A stretch of DNA of 64,000 bases from NCBI GenBank assembly GCA_034769895.1, contig CM068373.1, positions 437,205,080 to 437,269,079 of the forward strand, written 5' to 3'. The DNA is from Magicicada septendecula (Eukaryota; Arthropoda; Insecta; Hemiptera; Cicadidae). Of the stretch, positions 29,640 through 42,882 are shown one piece after another. Below the pieces are notes generated by a model, which saw only the letters and a program-made list of their open reading frames with translations, ran no database searches and was not told where the DNA came from. The stretch's first letter is position 1. Each line of letters begins with the position of its first letter. A program made the translations under genes and the position numbers.

Positions 29640-31305
29640 CAGATACTTGGACTATCGTAATTTCTATAAGCATGGTATAACGTTAAGCACTTCTATAAAA
29701 TTATGATAACGTTATAGCAAAGATAAATACCTTACTTGATTACCTAGAGACCCAACAAAACAATACCCAAGTGAATTCCTTGATTCCATACTATGAAATA
29801 TCCCAGTTAAAAACAAACTTGAAGAATATCCAGAAACAAGTATCTACTTCAAAGTTTGTTACCCACTAGTAGAGAGAAAAGAGGTTTAATTAATGGGTTG
29901 GGAACTGTTTTTAAATTTTTGTTTGGTAGACTAGACGATGATGATTATCAGACTTTAAACTCGAAATTAGATTCATTAGAAAATGGAGATGATTCTGTAA
30001 TTAATGTAGAGTCCAATCAACTCTCTTATATGAAAAAAGTAACCATGAAGTGGAAAGTCACTCAAAAGCTATACAATTATTGGTAAAGACTTTGAAAACA
30101 ACTGCTCAAGCGATAATTGCTATAAATTTTACTATATGGACTGAGATTGAACAAGTAAAAGGACGAATAGAGTATCAGTCAAAGATTTCTTCTTTATTTA
30201 GAGAAATTGAAGTAACTTTAAATCTAGTAGATAGGTACACAATTAGTGCAGATGCAAGAGGCATTAGATGTAACTTCAACTGAATACTTAAGCTCTTTGT
30301 TAGTTACACCTGCTAAACTGAATGAAGTTTTGAAAGAAATAGTTAGTCAACTACCAGTTGGTCTATCATTAGTAATAGACAAACTACCAGTTGGTCTATC
30401 ATTAGTAATAGACACAGAAATTGATAAGATTTATAATTACTATAGAATATCTAAAGTTCACGCTATAGCTATTAAGAATGTAATTAGGTTAATAATAGAG
30501 ATTCCTTTACCATCTGCTAGAAGCCAATTTGAACTATTTGTTGTAAAACCGCTACCATATTATGATAAGTCACTGGGTCAATTTGTAACAGTGCATAGTG
30601 ATTCAGTGTATCTTGCTGTATCTAAAAGTAGATTGAACTATGTGATGTTAAGCTACGAACAAGTGTTTCAGTGTATTAGATCACCGTATGGAATTTGTCC
30701 CCTCAGCGTACCACTTGTACCAGCATCCAAGAGCAATAGTTGTGCCTTCGCCATGTTTACTAGAGACGAAGCGCAGAGTCATTGATTGTGTAAAAGAGAA
30801 GCGGTGGCGAATTACAATAAACCTATAATGTATGCTGGAAGTAATGGCGATTTCTGGATCTATAGTATGACGAAGCCTACCCGAGTAATACTTCAATGTT
30901 ATACTTGACGCAATAGTTTGAGAGAAATAAGTCGACAAACGCAATTACTAAGCGACACCGGAATTCTTCTGAATACTCGAAACTGTTATGTATATTTCAA
31001 ATACTTCATGTTACTCCCGCGATCAAAGGGAAAGACTTTCGGAAAAATTCAAACAAATCATGTGGTGATACCACCTATTCAAAATGTCTTAACGTTTTCT
31101 GAATTAAAAACATTCCAGCCAAGTAATGAAACATCAACTGACAATCTCACTGCAAATATACAAGAAATTTTGAATAATGTATCTGACCCAGTTGATAATA
31201 TCTCGATAACCAAGCTGCAAAGGAAGCTAGAGCTGATAAGAGCACAGCGTAAACAAAGCTTTACGTCACTCTCATTCATAATAGTATTTCCACAAGTGTA
31301 GTAGC
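29640..31305 (+). pseudogene. env: Retroviral envelope of the baculovirus-F type, broken
   Basis: Envelope glycoprotein remains of an errantivirus-like endogenous element. A furin-type site REKR at about 29871-29882 is followed at once by a Gly/Leu-rich fusion-peptide-like stretch (GLINGLGTVFKFLFG) and an acidic patch, the hallmark of F-type proteins. The downstream ectodomain is spread over two or more frames (29856-30086, 30050-30283, 30246-30785), with stops at 30084-30086, 30281-30283 and 30783-30785. A 33-bp in-frame duplication lies at 30351-30413. The final part (30918-31301) ends in a hydrophobic stretch (FTSLSFIIVFPQV) that may be the start of the membrane anchor. Non-functional as it stands. 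Confidence 0.75.
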
Positions 31306-32334
31306 ATTTGTTTGTGGCATACGTCACAACACAAAAATGCGGAAATTATGTACAGACACTCCAGCCACTTCTCGCCGACTTCTCACCCAGTGCAGCAGAC
31401 GGAAGTCATCTATAAGGAGCTCCAGGAGACTCCAAGACAGGGCCGTAACAAGGTACTCCTACGCCCTTGGCAATTTTGACAAAGCTGCGCCCCCAATACC
31501 AATACTGGGGGTCTGGGGGGTCTGGAATACCCACCAGTGTAGCGGGGGGTCCGGGAAAATTTTTGAAATTAAAGTGCAAAAATGGTAGTTTTTAAGCTTT
31601 TTGAGCCAAGTTTTTGCCTCTTTTCAAGGTAACTTTTTGGTCGAATTTCTGTAAAATTCTATATTATCTGAATATAAAAGCATTACTATTGTAAGAGGAA
31701 GACTGAACTTAAAACTATTTTTAAAAACTAACTGAAAGTGGTGGAATCTGTAGGAGGTATAAAACCTAATTTGCAGGTGATTGAACTATGTAAAAAGTAA
31801 CTAAACATAAAAAAACGTAGTTACCAAAGTACAGTACATGGTAAGGCCTACTAAAACTTAATATTTACACTACATTAAGATAGATAATATACAATTACAA
31901 ACTTTTTTAGAATAAAAACTAAACTTCTAGTAACAGTATTTAAGTAAACTATAGCAGCTTCTGCAACCTGCAATATGAGAAAATGAGAAAAAAAATGCGA
32001 AATATTTTTATTGATAGTTACATCAATTTACAGTAGGCCTTCTTTAGTTAACAGTTAGAGTATATCACACTACTGTAACTGATGAGGTATTGATTATAAC
32101 AAAAACTACCAGAGAAATAATTCATAACTTTAGTCGGTGCTTTAGTTCTATAATTTATCTTGATTTTTTTTACACAGGACTTCAGGACTTGCACTTACAA
32201 TATTCTGTTGTTGTAACTGCAGGTACCATTTTTTGGCTCTGGGGGCTGTAAATAACAAATTGAAACTCTTCAGTAAACAAGTATATTGCTTTTACAAATT
32301 GTTACATACAGTATACAGCAGAAAAGCCATGGAA

Positions 32335-35004
32335 CTAAAACTTTACCTTTCTTGCTGTCAGCAAGGCAAACTCACTAATTATTTCACTAAAATCAAGTTT
32401 TGAAGCACTCTCATATTCTATGGACAGGATAGCTAAGTTGTCAATCTGTTTTCACACATACTTGACCGTAAGTAGTTTTTGATTATCTTCAGCTTGCTGA
32501 AAGTACGCTCGCAAGACGCCACACTGACGGGCATTGTCAAAAATATCCTCAATGCTACTTCGATGTTTGGATAAGCATCTCTTAATCCATAGTTTGAAAT
32601 AACTTTCAGAATATCCAAATGGAAAGCCTTTTAAATGTTCTTCACCAGCTCTTTTGCGTGAAACTTGAAAGCAGCTACTTCGTTAACTAGCTCAACTCTA
32701 TCAATGTCTCTGCTATATATCGCACCAAGAACAGCTGCACACTTTTCAAGAAAAAAAAAACATTCACTTAAGGACTTTCCTGACAAAAAACTGAAGTCTG
32801 ATGAAACTGTGTGGTAAATGTGTGCCCTTTTTTCCATTTCATTTACAATTCTATCAAATACAGTGTAACATTCTATCTCAAATGATTTATCAGAACTCAA
32901 CAAGTGTGCTTCGTCTTCAGCCGTCTCCCCAGCCATCCTCTTGACTTTTCTCAGCCTCTTAACAGCAAAACTGCTTTGGATGGCCATGGAATCACAAATA
33001 GCTTTGGCTTTTTCTGTGTATTTTTTAATTCCTTCTTTACGTAGGTCTTCAACTTTTTTTGCCAAACCTGAGAGCAAACTTGATGCTACGTCAAGAGTTG
33101 TGCCCTTTCCTTGCAGTGACTTGTTGGTGCAGTCCAAACTTATCAAAACATCAGACCACATCTCTAAAAGGCACACAAATTCGTAATCAATTTGTCTAAG
33201 AAGTTTCATAGCACCAGACAGTGTGTCAGTGTTCCAGTCGCAGTCGTTGTCTCTATCAGCCATGTTTTGTAAAACTTTGTGTACATATGATAAGTTCTTC
33301 TTAAGAGCTGTCACAGCTTGACACCTGGAAGACCATCTTGTATCACAATGTCTCTTAAGGGTAGTTTTGAGACAACCAATCAAAGCCTCCCACCTTAAGG
33401 TAGAGCTACTAAAGAAGTTGAAAAACTCCAACACTTTTCCAAAAAAACTTGTCATCATAATTGACACTTCCGCGGCGTGCACGCCAACGAGGTTAAGACT
33501 GTGTGCTGCACAAGGCACAAATTTAGCAAGGTCGTTTGGTTGGGATATGTGCGCTTAAACGCCTTCATATTTTCCTGCCATGTTTGAGCCGTTGTCAAAG
33601 CCTTGACCACGACAGTTCTGAATATCCAAGCCGTCATTGTTTAGCTTTTGCAATATTTCTTGTGATAACCCTTTTCGTTTTTTCTGGTGACTTATGATGA
33701 AGTCCACAAAACTTTCTTCAACTGAGCAATTCCCATCCTTAATGTTAACATACCTTATTATTTCACTCATTTGTTCTAAATATGCTGTGTCCGGGGTGCA
33801 GTCAAACATAATAGAGAAATACTTGGCACTTTTACATTCTTCAGTATTTCAGATCGAACCTTATTTCCCAAAATGTCTATGACCTCATTTTGAATTAGAG
33901 GTGGAAAATAGCTTGTGACATGTTTTCCACTTTTAACATTTTCTATGTGCTTAGATAGTTGATGATTGTAGTGACTAATAAGTTCTAATGTACTCAGAAA
34001 TACACCACAGTTGCTGTCACTGATCGAATCAGAACCTCCTCTTAAAGGTAAGTTATTCCTGGCACAATGGAGAATTACATCCACAATACATTTGAGAACA
34101 TTGCACCACTTTTCTGCTTCAGCTTGTATCAATGTTTGATGTTCTGCATCAGCAGATCTACTAGTTTTCAGTTCAATTTCTAATTCTTTCCAATCGATAT
34201 AAGAATGTCGGTGAGGTATCAACCTTTCGTGATTGGCAATAAATGGGTTCAAGTGTCTCCAATCATTGAATCCCTCATCAATATTAGAGAAAGCAGATTT
34301 GTCCTTTTTGCCGTCTTTTGAAAAGAGAAGGCAAGGGAAACAAAACAGTGCGTCCTTAGACTGGCTGTACAACACAACCATTGCCTTTTTACTTTTTCCC
34401 CGTTTGGTAGAATTTTATAAACCCATTTCTGAGAAAAGTGTCTTCCATCATCTGCACAGGGGAATTTGTAGCTATCTAAGTCAATTGTTTGTGGGCCTCG
34501 TTCAACAAGTTTACAACGAACTGTGTCTGATCGAAAATTTGCTGGCCATTTTTTGGGATCCTCGTAGATAATTTTTATTCCCACATCAGTAGTATTTAAT
34601 GCATCATTTTTATTATAATTAGATGTGCAAGATGTGCTGGGTTTTTCAAGATCAGTAGATTGCCTGCCCATTGTGGAATGACTTAGCTCAGGATCACTTC
34701 CTTCTTCAAAATCAATGACGTTTGTGACGAACTCCATTGGAGTGATCTGGCTGTGGTTGTCTTCTGAAACAGTCTCAGTCTTGCTATCTTCTTTTTCATT
34801 TTCTCCTTCCTTTTCTTCTTGGTCGTCTTCTTTTTCTTCTTCTTCTTGAAGTGCATTACTATTACTGGCACTATCACTTTCACCTACTTCTTTCTCTTCA
34901 TGTCGCAGCCAATTTCCAAGCGCCGATGCTAATTTTTCGTTGTCTTCCTCTTTTCGTTTTTTGAGTTTTTTAAATTCACTTCCAGAACGTTTTTTTGGCC
35001 CCAT
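32335..35004 (-). pseudogene. hAT transposase, ZMYM1/DUF4371-like, several lesions
   Basis: Cut-and-paste transposase. ATG 35002-35004; N-terminal 90 residues are Lys/Glu-rich, then a TTF-type zinc region (KWPANFRSD, CKLVERGPQ, RHFSQKWVYKILPNGEKVKR, later LFCFPCLLFSKDG). The DUF4371-like and RNase-H-like body follows (LPLRGGSDS, GQGFDNGSNMAGKYEGV, PCAAHSLNL, RWSSR). The C-terminal dimerisation block is ALRIFLTMPVSVASCERTFS KLK... to ARKVKF and a stop at 32335-32337. Breaks: frame change near 34380, another near 33810, in-frame TAA at 33555-33557, and shifts near 32630 and 32435. So the copy is dead although the ends are intact. Confidence 0.9.
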
Positions 35005-35251
35005 TTCTGAAACAAACCATTCCCATTTAATTTACATTGTATTACAGTTGTAAAAGGCTGCCATTTAAAAACTACTCGACCGATCTCAAACATTAACGAA
35101 CTCCGCGAAGATATTGTGCCCACTGCCCAAGGACCTGTGTGCCAAGTTTGGTCATAATCGGTAAATTTGTTTGGGCGCTGCCGCTGTCATTGTCATTGTT
35201 ACATACACACAGACGGCCAAAAAGTTTTTTTGAATCCTGAGTAATAGGATT

Positions 35252-35535
35252 ACACGGAAAACCCGAAGCACTGTAAATACAAGTGAGCCTCTCGCGGTAA
35301 GTAAAAAGAAACGATTGTCTGCGACGTTTTAACGCTATCACCGAATTTTTCGGTGAACGCAACTGTCGGCACTGAACATAAACACGAAATATTACGAAAT
35401 TCGTGTTTATGTTCAGTGCCGGCAGTTGCATTCACCGAAAAATTCGGTGATAGCGTTAAAACGTCGGGGACATCGTTTCTTTTTTCTTACCGCGAGAGGC
35501 TCACTTGTATTTACAGTGCTTCGGGTTTTTCGTGT
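35252..35535. repeat. Near-perfect long palindrome (foldback element)
   Basis: Left arm 35252-35388 and right arm 35400-35535 are inverted copies of about 137 bp with only a few mismatches, around an 11-bp centre. The arms include ACCGAATTTTTCGGTG, itself a small palindrome. It looks like a foldback/MITE insertion or hairpin inside hAT 1. Confidence 0.9.
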
Positions 35536-37327
35536 ACGCGATCGCTCATCCAATTATAAAAATAAAATTGATACCATATTCATGAAACTTGTAATTGAAA
35601 TATTTACGTAAACTAATTTTGAAATCGGGACTATTTTAGTCAGCAGACTTGCGCAACAAAATCAGCTGACACTTGCTGAAAATTGGACATTTTCAACCAC
35701 GACCACTTCCGCTAAAAATGAACCAATAGGAATATAAGTTATACCAATGGAACGGGCCCGTTCTTATTCCTTCCTTCCGGTATTTTTTTTTAATTTTCTG
35801 TAGGTCTAGAAAATGAAACGGCGAACACAGTGATATTAGTTAGGCCTATTTGGCTTTGTCAGTCTGGCAGTAAAGACAGAACGAATGTTGAGAAATTATT
35901 TCTGACAGCTGGAGTCAAGTTTCGCACGGTAACCTCCATTGATTGTTTGATTCACTGACGTTTTCGTGATTTTGAAGAGTAAATAGTATAATTAATGTAT
36001 TGTTTTGCAATAATACCGTGTTATAATAATAATAATAGTATGTAGTGTTTTCAAAAACTGTACTAAAAGGGAAAAAATAGGCCGCCACGCCACCACGGGG
36101 AATAACATGCGCCAATTCTAGGGTTAATGTAGACTAAGCTATGGTACATTTTATTGAAATCATTCTTACCCGTACAACAGAAGCAACACCAACATCAACA
36201 AGTAACAACACAAACACTATAAGTGTCGTCTAATCGCTGAGTGTGAAAATCACTTAGTTCACAAATTACAATAGAAATAATACCAGCGACTGTAATTACA
36301 CTGAGTCTCAACAGAACCAACAGAACAAACTAGAATAGAGCAATAGACTGACGTGGCCGTGGCACGGCGCGGGGGGAGGGGTATGAGTATGAGTACTTTT
36401 CAAGTTATGACAAGCTTGCTAAAACCAACGAATATAGACGTTACTAGAAGCACACTTCTGGGTTATTAAAAGCGTAGTTGAAACAATGCTACTACTTTTT
36501 GTATAAAAGAGTTGTAGATGAAAAAAATGTTTGTAATAATAAGACGCATGTTCTTGTATATTTTAAAATTCTTTTGCGCACTGCATAATAAAGAATGCAT
36601 CAAAAGTGCATTTTTTGAGTAGGCTCGTAGGCTGCATTTATTTGATTAATTCCTTCGTACCCAGTGTGTCAAACAAATGTGAAAACTTTTGGAGGTCGTG
36701 TCTAGTCTAACCCCTACAAACATTTTTTCATCTACCACTTTTTATCTGATAAGTTGTAGCTTTTTCCAATTATATATTAACGAAAATGTTTGAAATTTAC
36801 TAAATTTAGCGGTATAATACAAAAAATTACTTGGAAATGCCAGCGCCATCTAGTTGCCGGGGTGATGAACTACGGTTTATCACCCCAGAAAGCTGACCCC
36901 ACTCGCTCCATAAGAAGTGTTCTTCTAGTTACGTCTATATTCGTTGCTAAAACCAAGAAGGCGCAGGTGCAGTGCAGTGACCCAGTGACTGACTCATCAT
37001 GGGTGTGGCGGAGGGGAAGCGATTTTCGCTTTGCGCCTGGCCCGACTCCGCGCCCATCAGTAGGGCAAGGTCCAGTGCAGTTACTAAATTTACGTAGCTG
37101 CTTTTTGTATATTGTATAATAGACACAAATATAGACAGTTCACTTACAGTAACTTTTAACAATCTGAAACTGAAAGATTTTTTCCAATAACGTGGAGTTT
37201 TTATTTGCTTGACAAATTGTACCAATCTAACTCTAAAAAAAGATATTTTTCATGGTCAATTTTGCGCCCTCTTTGTACCTGCGCCCTTGGCGGGGGCACA
37301 TCTCGCCACCGCCTAGTTACGGCCCTG

Positions 37328-37902
37328 CTCCAAGAGTTCGATTTGTACGTGGTCCAGTGACTCCTGCTACTGGATCGTCATGACTGCTACCGGTACGCAC
37401 TCACCCCGGCAACCCCCCCCCCCAGTTATCAATGATTACAACAACACGCTCACACAGTCACAGTAGTAAAAGTAGCAAACAAAAAGTAAACACAGCTCTA
37501 CAATACTAGTGATACAATAAAAATTTAGACGTAATATGCAATGGACAGTTAGATTAAGTGAATTTAACAGCAGATTAAAGGATTTTGCAAGATGAAGAGA
37601 AAAACCTTTTTTTTGTGTGTAAACGATTTCTTAGTTTAAATATAGCTTGTTTGATTGAATATATATGATGTGAAAAGAACTACCTTATAAAAAAAAAGAC
37701 AGCTTGAAACTGACAAATAAATTGAATAGATATGTGTGAAATAGATAAGATAAGAATAGATAAAAAATAGTTTTAAGTTTATTTTGTTGTTTTACGCTTA
37801 GATGTTTTATTTGTTTGTTTGTTTGTGTTACAACACTCAGGACACCAGGATGTTGGAAAAGCAAGGTACTCCGGTACCTTTCTTTTCCAAACTAGGGAGT
37901 AA
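37328..37902 (+). other. 3' tail of the Gypsy element, after the hAT insertion
   Basis: Resumes the sequence interrupted at 31437; RVRFVRGPVTPATGSS reads across the junction if the hAT and one target copy are ignored. The rest is AT-rich and non-coding. A purine-rich stretch AACTAGGGAGTAA just before 37903 is a candidate polypurine tract for the following LTR. Confidence 0.55.
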
Positions 37903-38577
37903 TGTAATAAGACACAAAGTTTCATTATTTAATTTATTATAATTTCGGTATTAGATTTCTTTCTTTCTTTTATCATGAGTGTGAGATAACTTATTTAAAT
38001 TTTTCTCACTGTGGTCATATGTCAGTTGTTAGTAAAAACCACGAAAACCATAACTTCCTACATTCCCAAGCCCGTACAGGAGGAAAGGACCCTTTTAACC
38101 TTTTCACACATCACATCGCCTTGAGTGATGACCTCTCTCCTGATTGGTTTTCCGATGCTCCAGGAGGCCCAGTCCGAACCCTGTGACCTGGGCATGGTCC
38201 CATACTAACCAAAGTCTATAAAACTGATAACAGTGAGATCGCACTCTTATTGTTCTTATTCGGGTTATTCTGTCATAGTTCGCTAGAGAAGTCTTTTAAC
38301 ATTGGGAAGCGGGTCGGGTGTGTACCGCGTGCGTCTTAGATATATGTTCTCCATCACTCCTCGTAACTACTGTGTGGTATGCTGCGTGTTGTAAGTACTG
38401 AAATGTAATTCTACAAGAGTGTTCAAAAGTGTTTCATGAGTATAATCTAAACATCAATTTTGCTAAATGTTAAATAAAGAAATTTTTATTGTAAAGCTAG
38501 ACTCTGTAACCAATCATTTCACACAACCTACTCATGTTGCTTAATATTTGTTGTTTATTCATCGCTCGGTCACGACA
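37903..38577 (+). mobile_element. LTR, Gypsy-type, copy B
   Basis: 675 bp, TGTAATAAGA...GGTCACGACA, same family as 15914-16565. It may be the 3' LTR of the element whose integrase/env lie at 27.8-31.4 kb. Flanking 5-bp sequences (GAGAC before copy A, AAATG after copy B) do not match as a target duplication. Confidence 0.88.
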
Positions 38578-38725
38578 AAATGAAGAGGTAATGGAAGCTG
38601 TAGAGGGGTATTTTACGGATCTTCCAGAATATTACTTCAAGACAGGGATTGAATTATTAGAGAAGCGTTGGACCAAGTGTATTGAATTTTAGGGAGATTA
38701 TATCAAAAAGTAATGTAATTTTTGT
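38578..38725 (+). pseudogene. mariner transposase C-terminal scrap
   Basis: EEVMEAVEGYFTDLPEYYF then GIELLEKRWTKCIEF, a stop, and GDYIKK: the C-terminal end of a Tc1/mariner-family (mariner clade) transposase. Only about 45 codons remain, and the DDE core is missing. It begins directly at the LTR edge. Confidence 0.8.
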
Positions 38726-40128
38726 AACAATTGACTTGTTTTTACATTTCCATTCTGCGAACATTTCATCTATCCCTCGTAAGTAACTACACACAACAAA
38801 AAATAGTCAACCTCTGATGTCTTTCAATTACTGTCCCAAGTCTACGTTGGCCAAACAGAACTGGATTTCCATGCATGTGGAACAGTTCTTTCTAATTGAA
38901 TACATCAGACGTATAAAAAACATATACCCAAATTCTAATTGTATCACACACACACACATATTGCAACGATACAAGTATTTCAAAAATTCGCACAAATACA
39001 TTACCACGTACTCAACGCAACTATACTTACTTTTACTTTACTTTATCCAACGCCTGTCCTTGGCCTCTCAGTCATGCGACGTCGAGCCTCCCAGTAGCGA
39101 TGAACAGGATCCAGGGATGTATCAGAGAGATCAATACACGTCATCAGGTGTTCACTATCCATCATGCCTGAGTAGCGTATGGGGCAGTTGTTGTCATCTG
39201 CTACCCCGATGCAACTATGAAGTGTATTACACTGGCCAGGTCACAGGATTTTTTTTATTCTCGTTGCGTCAAGTATATGTAGTTGCACAATAATTAAATA
39301 ATTTTCAAAGAGGAATGAGATGTTGTTGACATGAAATAATTAATTAAAACCGTTTCAAAATAATCATTCTATGATTTATTAATATTAATAGAAAATATGC
39401 AAATATTAAAAATTCGAATCTTAGATAAATAAAAATATTTTCTTTTATAAGTTTACACAAATACAATGTAACCTTCTATGCTGTTCATGACATATAAAAT
39501 AAACAACCATGTAATCTTACTAGCTAAACAGATATGTCAAACAAATTATGTAAACCTTTTTATTTCAGTGTGTTTGACTTTGACTCAAATTTTAAATAAT
39601 AGCAACTCATTTACAAACAAAAATAATATTCACTCTCAAGAATAAAATTAATTGTTCTCTAAACAAAATAAAAAATATAACATTTACTTCCAAACTATTA
39701 TTTATTTCTATTGACACACCCAAATTTTAATATACAACAAAAGATTAGTAATTTTAAAGTTTCTTATTCACTTAAATTATTTACTTTAACTACTATTTAA
39801 ATTTAAAAATTTAAGTCTTTACTGTTCATGTATAATTTTCTTTTTGAAAGTTCTTTTCACAAACTAAAATATAATTGTTTCTTCATCACCTGCATACTGC
39901 CGACATTACTGTTGTGTGTGTCCTGAATCCTGAGAATTTGATGATGATGATTATGCTGATGCTGTGTTTTTTGTCTCTACGGGTTATTGTTTGTGATGAT
40001 CCAGAGTTCCTCCATAAGTCTTGGTGTGTGTGGTAATGATGATAGGTAGATCGGCAGTCCAGCAGCGTGACGTTGTGTGAAGATATCTTGAGTCTCTGAG
40101 ACCGCCCCAAATTGCCGGTGGTATTTAT
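38726..40128. other. AT-rich stretch, no supported gene
   Basis: A 158-codon open frame at 38817-39293 has no recognisable domain and is probably chance. 39300-39880 is over 75 percent A/T by eye. Confidence 0.35.
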
Positions 40129-40543
40129 GGGTTGAAGATGGTGATCGAACAGGGCGAATGGCGATCGACGTTCGGGTATATGTTCGCTGGTCACGTGGTA
40201 CTCCCACCACGCTGATCAAGTCATATCGACTATTCGAGACGTTTTGAAAAGTCATAACTGCGTTTCGCTATTAGAAAACACGTGTTCACTTCGTGATATT
40301 TTCATGATACACTTGTGACGTCAGTCGACTTGGCAAAAGTCTGTGCCCATATATGGTTATATCGAACTCTGCTTTGGCTGATTCATCCATTGGTACAGTT
40401 AAAAATAGCTGTCAACTCATCGACACGTGTTTCCAATTCCCATGCAGATTCCTAAAGTCGAATTTTATTTTGGTTTTACATAAATGGGATTATTGCATAA
40501 TTGAAATTATCAAAAATGGTTTCCCCTTTTTTGTACCGTCACA
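40129..40543 (-). mobile_element. LTR of second Gypsy element (3' copy)
   Basis: About 415 bp, direct copy of 44757-45169 with a few percent differences. On the minus strand it starts TGTGACGGTAC and is preceded by a purine-rich tract (TTGAGGGGGTAT), as expected for a 3' LTR. The true outer limit may lie left of 40129. Confidence 0.82.
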
Positions 40544-41984
40544 ATACCCCCTCAATGACAGGTTTTAAGCCGAAGCATAAAAACTCTCATTGACAAAACC
40601 TAAAAGGATCAGCTTGGATATGGTGCCATGACCCACCTTAAATTTTATTAAAATCATGGGTTACTCACCCCCCTGATCCGGTGACTGCGGCCGCACCTGC
40701 ATGACTTACGCCCCTGCCCTGATGCTCTGGCCAGCACAGGGTCGCCACCACAGTGTCACCAGATTCTGAAGCAATCTAGAAAACATTACTAACTGGCCTT
40801 TCATTTTTCAGATCCTGAACTGATATGGCTCCCTTTTAGCCGTACTGGTTTGCCTTTTTCGAAGTACTGGCTCTTTCTTAACTTCTAAATATATACACAT
40901 CTTTAACAGAAATATTCAACATAATGTAATACCCTTTCACCTAAACATTTAACATTGATATTCTTTTAACAGTTATAATTCTAACTTCCAAATGATTTAT
41001 TAATTCCAAACGGAATTTAAGAAACAAATAACTTCATATGATTTTTTACGCTCAAACATCTTACTTATCTCTCAATTTTCTCATTGTTTACTGCTCATTT
41101 ACTATTGCTAACTCTATTCAATACAAAACCTGGTTATAAAAAACAATAAATTATACAATACCATAAGTGCAGTCAACCCTATGCTTATTTTAACACTGTA
41201 TTATTACTCGTTATATCGTGATTTAATCATCACTCTCTCTATCTTATTTTTCATTTTAAATTCCTCCTTCCACGCTCCCTATTACCCCCCACTGGACTGT
41301 CTCGCCCAGTTGCTTCCACAAGGACTGAAGCTGCTGGGGGTAAACACTTTTTTCTTTTGTTTTACCCCGTCCTTGCTTCGGATTTACAAAACCTTCGGTA
41401 TTACTGGTATTCCGGATACCAGTAACCTTACTAAAACAATTATTTATGCACCCTTAAATGGTCTAACACCCTTCCAATAGGTGTATAGCCGTTGTTCCAA
41501 AGTCCTATTAGATTTGATTCCCCTTATTTCACCCCCGTTAAATTTCTAGGTACACCAATTTATAAAATAACCATCTATGGTCAGGATACAATAAGTCTGC
41601 CCATAGCCTGTTACCGATAAGCCAAATCCACAGGCAGGGTTCGATGAAGCCATGACTGCCTGAAAATGGGGGATCTACCGTTACCATATAAGATATATGT
41701 CTTATGTCTACACACAATTATACTCAAATAAACACTTTATGTTTTACATGATAAACATAATACAACATAATAAACACTCAAAATAAACAGTACCATTATT
41801 ACATTAACATAAACATCTCAACTCTGAATTTGCATAAAAATTACAAACATTACAACTTTAATATTCATTTTCTATTAAAGATGCTACTTGTTATATTGTC
41901 ATTTCAACCCTGAATTTTCATTGAATACTCTAATCATCAATTGGTTTGTGTGACTCCCTGTCAGGACTAATGATCTGATTTATT

Positions 41985-42190
41985 TACGGGCATCTAGACA
42001 CAACCGCACTCTCCCATCCTTCCTTATAACAACAACTAATCAGATTTGAATAGGGTGACACCGACCTCTCAATAATATCTCCCTCCAACATTTTCTCTAA
42101 CCTCTTCTGAACAGCTCTTCTTTTAGAATAGGGCACCGGATAACTTCTTTGTACGTAGGATGTGTGTTCCCTTACCTTATACTCACACCT
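41985..42190 (-). pseudogene. pol: Gypsy reverse transcriptase fragment
   Basis: Minus-strand frames read QRSYPVPYSKRRAVQKRL, MLEGDIIERSVSPYSNLI and, after a shift, DGRVRLCLDARK. This is the fingers region of a Ty3/Gypsy RT, just before motif A. Only about 65 codons remain. Confidence 0.75.
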
Positions 42191-42882
42191 TTTTAGTTCC
42201 TGGCCCTACCAGGTAACTCCGCAAACCTGTTTAAAACTTTTCACGACCCGCCACAACGCCTTGTGTTGGGAACTCCCTACAACTCCACCCTCACTACAAA
42301 ACTTATGTGCCCTGTTCTCCCATATTCGCTCTTCACTTTCATCACTCTCATTCTCTCTCGCTACATGTATTCACACTCGCTTCTGTGTCCCTACTACTGA
42401 CCTGTTTTGTATCACTTTTATTCCCAAAATTCTTATTGTGTCTAATACCTGTTCAAAACTAACCCTAACTGGTTTAATTTCATTGTCTAATTCTAATACT
42501 CGTTTATGGAAATCAATTCCTGCTTTATGCCTTATAAAAAAAAATCATTACTCCAAAATCCATCTTTTACAACCATTACATTCATTTCATTCATTTACTT
42601 TCATTATAAAATTTCATAATTACATAAACGTCAATTCATACTAACAATCAATCCTCATTATCATAAAACACTCAATCAGAATTATTAACCTTGTTGATTA
42701 GATATATAACATACAATGCACATAACAACAACATAACCTAATACACAAATACATTTAACACCAATACAAATTTATATACAATTTTCGTCATATCATGTTA
42801 TTGTTTACCACACCTCATTACATATTTTAGGCAAGTAATTACACCATAAACTAAAATAATTAAATGTTCGTTCACTATATAT

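Larger units (their letters stand above)
31438..37327 (-). mobile_element. hAT DNA transposon 1, complete ends
   Basis: Ends are CAGGGCCGTAAC at 31438 and its inverted copy GTTACGGCCCTG ending at 37327. The 8-bp target duplication CTCCAAGA is exact (31430-31437 and 37328-37335). 5890 bp. It sits inside the tail of the Gypsy element. Contains one transposase gene on the minus strand and a long palindrome (35252-35535) upstream of it. Confidence 0.95.

Noticed and set aside
38817-39293. 158-codon open frame
   Set aside because: No domain, low-complexity start, no neighbour logic, and no similarity to another part of the window.
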